Origin: Pullichristensenella excrementipullorum
GTDB taxonomy: Bacteria; Bacillota; Clostridia; Christensenellales; Aristaeellaceae
Direction: 5' to 3'
Assembly: GCA_018713365.1 (NCBI GenBank)
Contig: DVOU01000049.1
Span: 1-55,010 of the forward strand
DNA: 55,010 nt
This document shows, piece by piece, positions 32,591-40,800 of the stretch. Within the stretch, counting starts at the first letter, position 1. The number at the start of each line of letters is the position of its first letter. The position numbers and the translations under genes were made by a program. The notes below the pieces were generated by a model that searched no databases, was not told the DNA's origin, and was given only the letters and a program-made list of their open reading frames with translations.

Positions 32591-32596
32591 GGCACG

Positions 32597-32641
32597 GGGC
32601 GCCGGTCTGCGCTTTGCAAAGGCCGGCGCCCGGGCAACGCC
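32597..32641 (+). other. Intercistronic hairpin
   Basis: Perfect nine-base stem GGGCGCCGG (32597-32605) / CCGGCGCCC (32633-32641); the 27-base loop contains the palindrome CTTTGCAAAG. It follows the VWA-FHA stop by six bases and lacks a T-tract. Confidence 0.5.
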
Positions 32642-32691
32642 TTGTCCGTCCGGCGCGGCGCGCCGAGTTTGAAATGTTAGGAGAATGACGC

Positions 32692-35600
32692 ATGAAGCGA
32701 TCTGGCGTGTGGGGGATACTGCTGGCAGTTCTTTTGGCATGCATGCCATGCGGCGCGCTCGCGCGGGAACAGTCCGCGCAGGAGCAGGCACCCGGGGAGG
32801 TCATCGAAGTCTTCCTCTCCGCCGACCGCAAATGGGTCAACGAGCCGGAAAAGATCGAGACCTCTCTTTACGATGCCGACGGGAATGCCGTGCAACTTGA
32901 CTTCAGCGACCTTCTGGAGGGCGAAGGAGCTGACCTGGAATTTGGGTATTCCAAGTACGCGGACCGCCGCTGGAACAAGTTGGACGAGGAGGGCCTGACA
33001 GGCAATAAAAACTGCTTTATACGCATCAGACGCTTCGTTGATGGTAAGTATGAAGAACTCTGGATAGGCGAGTTTGCCGAGCTGGGCGCGGAAAGCGCCG
33101 CCGAAGGCCCGTATATTTTCAGGTTGAAGGAGCTGCAGGTCGAATTTGACAACAACAAGGTGAATGTGGACTTCCCCGACTTCCCCGGATGGAACGAAGA
33201 CGAACTGGCGGAGCAGAAATACAGTCTCCGTTTCCGCTTTTTCGACGATGGCGAAGAAGTTGCGGTACTCGAAGAAGCCGTAAGTCCCATAAATAATGGT
33301 GTCTCCCAGAATACGGAAGGCTATCCCGAGGAATGGGACAGCGTTGAAGCGACGCTCGTGGACGCCGACGGCAATGCGGTCGAAGGCGCGAGCGACAGAT
33401 ATGACAGGAACGAGAGCGCTGCAAGCAGCTCCTTGTCACCCGAGCCGACCGAAGCGCCTGCGTCCGATGCGACCGAAACGCCCGCGCCCGCGCCGTCCGA
33501 GACGTCCGCGCCCGAGCCGGCTGAGGCGCCCACGCCTGAGCCGACCGAGGAGCCCACGCCTGAGCCGACCGAAGCGCCCACGCCGACCGAAGCACCCACG
33601 TCCGAGCCGACCGAAGCGCCCACGCCCGCACCGACCGAGGCGCCCACGCCAACGGTGGAGCCGACGCCCACTCCGACGCCTGTACCCACGCCCACGCCCG
33701 AGGTGCGCGTGCGCTTTGTGGTGGGCGAGCTGACCTATACGGGAGAGGCGCAGGAACTGCAGGTCGAACTTGCGCCCGACGCAGGGATCGCCGCCCAAAC
33801 GGCGGAGACTGCCGCCGGGGAAGGCGATCCGGCCGCCCAACCGTCGGCATCGCCCGACGCGGCTACCGAAGCGCCGTCCGAAGACGCCGAAGCGGCGGAG
33901 GTCGCCGAAGCGCCGTCCGAAGACGCAGAAACAGCGGCGCAGGCCGCCGAAGCGCCGTCCGAAAACGCCGAAGCGGCGGCAGACGCTGGTGAAGCGCCGT
34001 CCGAAAACGAAGATGTGGCGGCAAACAACGGTGGATCGCCCTCTGACGCGAGCGCGGAGGCGCAGAGCATAGAAGCGGACGGGTTTGACGCCGCGTCCGC
34101 CCTCGAAAACGCCCGCTGGTATCACGCGGAGATCGCCGAGGGCGCGTCCGCGGAAGAACTTAAGGAGGAAGACTGGTCGGACGGCCTGCCCAGGATGACA
34201 GACGCGGGCACAAAGACCTTTTGCGTCCGCGCGGACAGCGACGAATGCAAATTCATATATGTCCTCGGTGATGACCGCGCGCAGCGCGTCGATCATGCCG
34301 TCGTGACGATGACGGTCGACCGCGCGAAGGCGTATGCGTACATCGCGCTGGAGCCGGCGGGAGAAACCGCGTCTGAGACGGCGGACGGCAAACGCGCCTA
34401 CGTCTATGACGGCACAGAACAGACGCTCGAATATGAATGCGTACTCGACCATGTGGATGTGGAGACCAGTCCTGATGCGCTTAGCGAAGAACTGACCGAG
34501 AAGCTGAACAGCGACGCGGCGGACTGGAAACAGGCGGCGCGCGACAGCCTGACGGGGCGCGACGCGGGGCGCTACGAGGTGGAAGACCAGTGGGAGAACG
34601 GGATCATCAAGCAGCTCAAACAGGCCGCCGGCCCAAATTACGAGCTGACGGTGCAGTGGGTCGAGGGCAAGGACGCCGTGGAGATCAAACCGTGCCCCGT
34701 CGCCATCCGCAGCGAATCAGCCTTCGCGGTCTACACCCCGTCGCTGGCGGACGCTCCGCTCAAAACGGAGCAGACCGACATCTCCGGGCAGGATGGCTTT
34801 GTCGACTCCTACAATTCAGGCTACATCACCGCCACGGGCAGCCAGTCTGCGGTGGGCGTTGGCGAAAACACGATCCACATCGACGATGCACTGAAAGACA
34901 ACGCCAATTACGACATCCAGTGCCAGCCCGGCAGCCTGATCGTCTTCCCCCAATCCATCGTCGAAAGCGATCCGGCCTGGGACGAAGCGCGGGGGGAATT
35001 TGCGCAAAACGAGGAAACCGCGAAGCAGGCCTATGACCCGCGCGCCGGCTTCTACGACGGCATGCAGGTGCGCCTCATCGTCGATGGCAACACCGTGCAA
35101 CTGCCATCCAGCGAACCGCTGATCCTCGCCTATACGGGCGGATCGGCGGCGGAGCGCATAGAGGTGAAGTTTGCGGATAAAAACGAAAAACCGCTGGAGC
35201 TTGTGGAGGGCACGGACTATGCGTTGTCCTTCCAGCCCGCTTTGCAAACGAGCAGCGTCAGCAGTCACGACCTTTTCTTTACCAGCGGGAGCGACGAGGC
35301 CGACGCGGTGGATGCCGGCGAATGGACGCTGTGCGTCAAGGGCATAGGCAACTATACGGGCGTCATCGAGGCCGGGATCGTCATTGAGCCGGCGGCGATC
35401 ACCGTCGGGGTGGATATGACCAACCGCACCGCGCGGGTGCTGGAAGAGCCGGGCGACGATTTTTCGGGCACATTCGATCTTGAGAGCATTGATTACGATG
35501 GCGAGGAGCCGACCTGTACCGACCCGAATTTTGAGGTGACCTTCAAGCCGATGGAACTGGCAGACGAGCCGTCGCTGGACATCGAGAACTGGGAATACGA

Positions 35601-36792
35601 TGGCAGCAACGCCGCCGAACACGTCTCATCCAGCTACGGCGGCGTGCAAGGCGCGTACACCTGGTCCGACGGGAAGGGCGCCCTCAAGGAAGCGCCCAGC
35701 GCCGCCGGCACATACAGCGTTGAGGCGGCGTGGTCCGAATGGCAGCCCGCCGAAGGAACCACGCTGGAGACGGAATTTACCATCGCGCCCCGGCCGGCGA
35801 CGGTCAGGGCCAACGATGTCGAACTGACGTTCGGCGATGCGCTGACGGCGGAGCAACTGGGCTGGACGGTGGAACTCGAAGGCGGAGAAGCGCTGAAAGC
35901 GGAACTGGAGGCCGCCCTGACATCGCGGGATGTCCGCCTGCGCTTTGCGGAGACCTCGGAGGCGCTCGCCGTTTCCGAGGACGCCGCCAGCGCTACCGCG
36001 AACGCGGTCGGCGAGGCGGAGGGGGCGATCGTCTTCGCGGAGAGCGCCGAAGCGATCGCGCTGGGCAATTTCCAGGTGACCTTTGCTCCCGGAACGGTCA
36101 CCATTCTGCCGCGCGACCTCTCCGCGGGGCGCGTGGCGCGCGACGACGCGGGCGGCTATGTCGTTTACGACGATCTTGACAACAGGCTCGAGGAGGGCGT
36201 CGACTTCACGCTTGCCGTCGAGGCCAAAGCCGCGCAGGGCGACAGCGTGACCGTCACAGGCATGGGCAACTACGCCGGCACGCTGGAAACGGACCTTGAC
36301 GCCAAGCCGGCGACACAGCTCGCGCTGGAGCTGACGAACGCGGACGGCGCGCCCATCGAGGCGCTCACGCCCGACGAGGGGGATGCGCTGCGTTTTGCCG
36401 GAAGCGTCGCCACCGATCAGCCCGTTTCCGCCGCCGCGCTGAAACTTTTCGTCAACGGCGAGGAAGTGGATGCGCCCTTCACGGCGCGCGATGACACGGA
36501 CATGGCGTTCGATTTCGCCGTCGAGCCCTTCGTGGTTTCGGAGGATGTGGAGGAACTGCGCGTGCAGGTCCTCTGGGTTGGCAGCGAGCCGCCTCTGACG
36601 GCGGAGCGCACCCTGTCCGTGAAGAGGGCAAGCGGCACGCTCTGGCTGATTTTGGCCATTGTGCTTCTCGCGCTGGCGGCGATCTGCGCCATTGCCTATG
36701 TGCGCCTGAACAGAAAACTGCGCAGCGAACGCCTCAAGCTGCTGGATCACAACAGCCGCCGCAGCAATCGCACCATCCGCGAGCGGGAATGA
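32692..36792 (+). CDS. Large transmembrane protein with MBG-type modules and a Pro/Thr/Glu-rich linker
   Basis: A 1366-residue membrane protein. It has a signal peptide (residues 1-24), an N-terminal beta-rich region, a low-complexity PTE linker (about 245-340) and a region with acidic Ala/Glu repeats (APSEDAEAAEVAEAPSEDAE, about 395-450). MBG-like modules follow (VYDGTEQTLEYEC, LAYTGGSAAERIEVKF, RPATVRANDVELTFGD), then one Ig-like module of the type also present in the VWA-FHA protein and the kinase (about 1210-1310), a membrane helix (1317-1339) and a 27-residue basic cytosolic tail. Its layout suggests a long outer stalk anchored near the kinase. AGGAG before the ATG gives the start. The phosphatase gene follows by 32 bases. 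Confidence 0.8.
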   Translation: MKRSGVWGILLAVLLACMPCGALAREQSAQEQAPGEVIEVFLSADRKWVNEPEKIETSLYDADGNAVQLDFSDLLEGEGADLEFGYSKYADRRWNKLDEEGLTGNKNCFIRIRRFVDGKYEELWIGEFAELGAESAAEGPYIFRLKELQVEFDNNKVNVDFPDFPGWNEDELAEQKYSLRFRFFDDGEEVAVLEEAVSPINNGVSQNTEGYPEEWDSVEATLVDADGNAVEGASDRYDRNESAASSSLSPEPTEAPASDATETPAPAPSETSAPEPAEAPTPEPTEEPTPEPTEAPTPTEAPTSEPTEAPTPAPTEAPTPTVEPTPTPTPVPTPTPEVRVRFVVGELTYTGEAQELQVELAPDAGIAAQTAETAAGEGDPAAQPSASPDAATEAPSEDAEAAEVAEAPSEDAETAAQAAEAPSENAEAAADAGEAPSENEDVAANNGGSPSDASAEAQSIEADGFDAASALENARWYHAEIAEGASAEELKEEDWSDGLPRMTDAGTKTFCVRADSDECKFIYVLGDDRAQRVDHAVVTMTVDRAKAYAYIALEPAGETASETADGKRAYVYDGTEQTLEYECVLDHVDVETSPDALSEELTEKLNSDAADWKQAARDSLTGRDAGRYEVEDQWENGIIKQLKQAAGPNYELTVQWVEGKDAVEIKPCPVAIRSESAFAVYTPSLADAPLKTEQTDISGQDGFVDSYNSGYITATGSQSAVGVGENTIHIDDALKDNANYDIQCQPGSLIVFPQSIVESDPAWDEARGEFAQNEETAKQAYDPRAGFYDGMQVRLIVDGNTVQLPSSEPLILAYTGGSAAERIEVKFADKNEKPLELVEGTDYALSFQPALQTSSVSSHDLFFTSGSDEADAVDAGEWTLCVKGIGNYTGVIEAGIVIEPAAITVGVDMTNRTARVLEEPGDDFSGTFDLESIDYDGEEPTCTDPNFEVTFKPMELADEPSLDIENWEYDGSNAAEHVSSSYGGVQGAYTWSDGKGALKEAPSAAGTYSVEAAWSEWQPAEGTTLETEFTIAPRPATVRANDVELTFGDALTAEQLGWTVELEGGEALKAELEAALTSRDVRLRFAETSEALAVSEDAASATANAVGEAEGAIVFAESAEAIALGNFQVTFAPGTVTILPRDLSAGRVARDDAGGYVVYDDLDNRLEEGVDFTLAVEAKAAQGDSVTVTGMGNYAGTLETDLDAKPATQLALELTNADGAPIEALTPDEGDALRFAGSVATDQPVSAAALKLFVNGEEVDAPFTARDDTDMAFDFAVEPFVVSEDVEELRVQVLWVGSEPPLTAERTLSVKRASGTLWLILAIVLLALAAICAIAYVRLNRKLRSERLKLLDHNSRRSNRTIRERE

Positions 36793-36824
36793 CCCACCGC
36801 GCGACGCCGTGAAAGGAGCCGAAC

Positions 36825-37769
36825 ATGGGGATCAAGGTCGAGGCGGCCGCCTATAACATCATCGGCGGACGGAAAAACAATGAAGACAATTTTTATCTCA
36901 ACGGCGTGTACCTGAAGCGTGAGCAGATGGATGGCGGCGGCAAGGTGGGCGTGCAGTGCGCCCAGAGCGTGCAACTCTACGCGGTCTTCGACGGCATGGG
37001 CGGCGGCGAATTTGGCGAGCAGGCGTCCTGCTTCGCCGCGAGCAGGCTCAAGGAGTATCAGAACAGCTGCGAACACATCGACAACTCCGACAATCTGCGC
37101 AAATTCCTCACCGAGACCTCCAAGGGCATTGACAGGATCTCCGAGGAAAACGCTCTGCGCAGCGGTTCCTGCGGCAGCACCGCCGCGATCCTCGTCATTG
37201 GCGACTGGTGGTACCGAACGGCGCACGTGGGAGACAGCCGCGTCTATCTGCTGCGGGATGGCGTGCTGCGGCGCATCACCAAGGACCAGTCCGAAGTGCA
37301 GCGCCTGGTCGACGCCGGGCGCATCACCCAGGACGAGGCTTGGTCGCACGCCCGCAAAAATGTCATCACCCACCATCTGGGCATGCCGCTGCGCACCGAA
37401 CAGCTCCAGTCCATCATCAGCGAGCGCATGCCGCTGCAGGTCGGGGATTGCTTCCTCATTTGCAGCGATGGCGTCAACGACAACCTGCGCGACAATGAGA
37501 TCAAGCAGGTGTTCGACGTCCGCCAGCCGGTGGAGGACATCGCCGCCAGCGTCGCCAAGACCTCCGTGCAACACGCACAGGCGCGGCACGTGGAGTCTGA
37601 CAACGTCACGGCCGTGGTCGTCAAGGTCATGCAGGTGGCGGACACCGGCGAAGCCGAACGCCGCGTGCGCCGCCTCAAGCTGCGCCAGCGCCTGAGCGCG
37701 GCGTTTGCGGCGCTGTTTGCCGCGGGCGCGCTGGCCTGCGCCTATATGTTCGCGCAATCGCTCCTGTAA
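36825..37769 (+). CDS. PP2C-family Ser/Thr protein phosphatase with C-terminal membrane helix
   Basis: A 314-residue phosphatase that should reverse the kinase encoded next. The metal-binding acidic residues are in place: NNEDN near residue 20, FD56GMGGG, VGD137SR, CSD215GVND and ESD259NVT, as in bacterial PP2C (Stp/PstP) enzymes. A membrane helix at about 287-310 (LFAAGALACAYMF) anchors it with the catalytic domain in the cytosol. AAAGGAG precedes the ATG. The kinase gene follows after 42 bases. The pairing PP2C-kinase is typical, and here it lies at the end of the secretion locus. Confidence 0.92.
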   Translation: MGIKVEAAAYNIIGGRKNNEDNFYLNGVYLKREQMDGGGKVGVQCAQSVQLYAVFDGMGGGEFGEQASCFAASRLKEYQNSCEHIDNSDNLRKFLTETSKGIDRISEENALRSGSCGSTAAILVIGDWWYRTAHVGDSRVYLLRDGVLRRITKDQSEVQRLVDAGRITQDEAWSHARKNVITHHLGMPLRTEQLQSIISERMPLQVGDCFLICSDGVNDNLRDNEIKQVFDVRQPVEDIAASVAKTSVQHAQARHVESDNVTAVVVKVMQVADTGEAERRVRRLKLRQRLSAAFAALFAAGALACAYMFAQSLL

Positions 37770-37811
37770 CGCCCGCGGCGGGATACGATCAACGATGGCA
37801 GGGGGATCGAC

Positions 37812-40800
37812 GTGCCCAGTTTCGATGAACGACTGAAAGCGTATAACCAACAGGGTATGTTTGGAAAGTGGCAGCTGGATGGCGCCACTTTGGAAGACGC
37901 GCTCCTCGGCACCGGCAGTTACGGGCGCGTCTACAAGATCTGTCGCGTCGTGCGCGATTCCCACGGCGGAAAGACGACGCACGAGAACGCCCTGAAGGTC
38001 GTCTCCATCGACGCGGAGACCTGCGACAAGGAGCATAAATACGCCCCCGGAAGCCCGGAACTGGAAAAACTGCTGCGCGGCCACCTGAGCAAGGCGGAGC
38101 GCGAGATCGACATACTGCGCAAACTGGTGGGCGAGGCCAACATCGCCTACTTTGAGGACAGCCGCATCATACCGCGCAACGACACCAGGGAAAAGAGCTG
38201 GGATGTACTCATCATCATGGAGCGCCTGGTGCCGCTGCGCAACTATTTGCGCACCTGCGGCGTCGAACCCGGCACGCTGCATTACCTGCGGCTGATCATC
38301 CACATTTGGGAAGATATGATCGCGGCTCTGCGCGTCTGCGAAAAAAACAGACTCATCCACCGCGATATAAAGCCGGGCAACGTCTTTTACAACCCCAGCA
38401 CCGACTGCTTCAAACTTGGCGATTTTGGCGAAGTGAGCATCGGCAATGTGCAAAAGAACGCGGTCGAGCGCGGCACGGAGCTGTACATATCCCCGGAGAT
38501 CATGCACCGCGCCGGCGCGGACAACCGCGCGGACATGTATTCGCTGGCGGTGATGATCTACGAGCTGTTCAACGATGGCGCCCGCCCCTTTGAGCGGGAA
38601 CTGCGCAAGAGCCGGGAATTTGCCCAGGCGACGGACAAGGCCATCGAAAAAAAGGCGTGTCAGGAGCGCCTCAGCGGGCGCGCTGTGCAGCCCATCCGCG
38701 GCATACCGACCGACGTCAACGCCGTGCTGCTGCGCTGTTTGCAATGCGCCCCGGAGAAGCGCTACGCGAACTGCTCGGAACTGCGCGACGCGGTCAGCGA
38801 ACTGCGCGTGCGCTACAACCGCGCGGGCAGACGCTGGCTGCGCTCCCGCAAATTCCCCATCGCCGTGGGGGCGACGGCGGTGGCCGTGCTTGGCTTGAGC
38901 GCGTTTTTCCTCTTCCGCCCCTCGCAGCCGGCCGCGCTGCCCGCCGTGGTGGAAACGGTCGCGCCCACACCGACGCCGACACCGACGCCGACACCAACAC
39001 CCACGCCGACAGCGACACCAACGCCCACAGCCGTTCCCAAGGCCTCAGACACGGAAATACCCGCTCCGGCAGAGCAGCCGCGCCTGCGGATGGAGCTTGA
39101 CTCTGGCAATCTTTCCGGGGCCGGCGAAAGCGCGCTTCTCAGCGGCACGATCACGGTCGAAGCGGGCGAAGTGGACCCGGACGCGCTGCGCCTCGCGGTG
39201 GACGGCGAGGCGGTGGAGGCTGAGTTCAGCGAGGATGCCGACGGCGCGCTGCGCTTCAGCGCCCCGGTGGACATTCCCGCGGAGACGGACGCGCCTGTTG
39301 AGATCGCGCTGCGCTCTGCGGACGGCGAGACCACCTACGCCACGCAAATATGGTCCAGTCCCGCCGCAACGCCCGCGCCCCTGCCCGTATTGCGCCTTGT
39401 GCTTGAACGCCCCGTGGAGCTGACGGAGGACGGGGCGCGCCTGCGCGGCAGCATCTTTGCCAACATGCCGGTGGATTGGGAAAACGCGGCCCTCTACGTC
39501 AACGATGAACTCTGGCCGATGCAGTTCGAGGGCGCGGCCTCCAGCCTGCGCTGCGCCTTCACGGCGGAAGGAAGTGTGGAGGACGTTCAGGTTTTGCAGG
39601 TGCGCGTCGTTTACGGCGCGGGCGAAGACGAAGCCACGGCGCGCGCTTCCGCGCCTCTGGCGACGCCGGAGCCTGCGCCCGTGCTGACGCTGGCGGTCGA
39701 GACGGAGAGCGTCCCCGCGCGCGTCGGCGAGGTGGTCGTGCGCGGCACATTGCTCGTGGAGGGGAACGCCGACCCCCAGTCGCTGGAGATGCTCTTCAAC
39801 GGCAACCGCGCCGCGACGGAATGGGAAGCGGTGGATGGCGGCTATGCCTTTACGACCCATCTGGAGATGGACCTCACCGAGGCGGAGGCGCTGGAGGTAC
39901 TCGCGCGCACGACCGGCGCGGGGGAGATCGCCCTCGCGGAGGCGACCGTTCCCGTACTCGCGCCGGAGGCGGACCCCACGCCGCAGGCAAATGCCGCGCA
40001 ATTCGCGCCCATCGCCCTGGAAAACGCGGAGGCGCTTGAGGACATCTGGCTGGGAGCGGGCGAAATGCTGCTCGTGCGCGGAACGGCGCAGCCCAACGAG
40101 GCGCTGGCCGTGTCGCTCAACGGCCATGTCTTCGGCAATTTCGTCATTGATGAAGAGGGAAATTTCGCGGTGGACATCGCCCCGTCGTCTCTTGACGAAG
40201 GCGAGAACGCGGTGGACATCGCCTATTCCGGCAAGGGCGACGCTTCGCAGCCCATCGCCCTGACCGTGCATGTGGACAGCGCGCCGCCGCAGCTCACGCT
40301 GCAAAGCGCTGTGGTCGATCAGCACGCCACGGAGATCGCCGTGCGCGTATCGGGCGAGGAAATGCCCTGCGAAGTGGCGCTGCTCGTGGACGGTCAGCGC
40401 GTAAGCAGCGCCGAGACAAACGGTGAAGACGCCCTGACGATCCTCTCCTTGGGCGAAGTCGAGCTTTCGGAGCAGAGCGCCATCGAGGTGGAGGCCATCG
40501 ACCGCGCCGGAAACCGCTCCGCGCAGTCCGTCGCCTTTGAGCGCACGGCGGTCGCCATCGAAGTGGAGGGGCAGGAGGCCCGGGATGTGTACGGGCCGGA
40601 AACGCCGCTGGAGATCGCGCTGGAAGCTGAGCCGGACGCGCTGCTGGATGTTGCCTGCGGCGGGCGGACGTGGACCGTCCCCACCGGCGGATCGGGAGAT
40701 ACGCTGTCGCTGACGCTCGATTTCGCCGCCGGCACGCTCTGCGGGCAGGACGGGGAAGCGATGCCGGCGGAGGGCGAGCTGAACTTGCAGGAGGGCGAGA

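Noticed and set aside
29609..32791. Open frame of 1060 codons on the minus strand opposite the VWA-FHA gene
   Set aside because: Same reason: composition is that of a shadow frame, and the plus strand carries clear VWA and FHA motifs.
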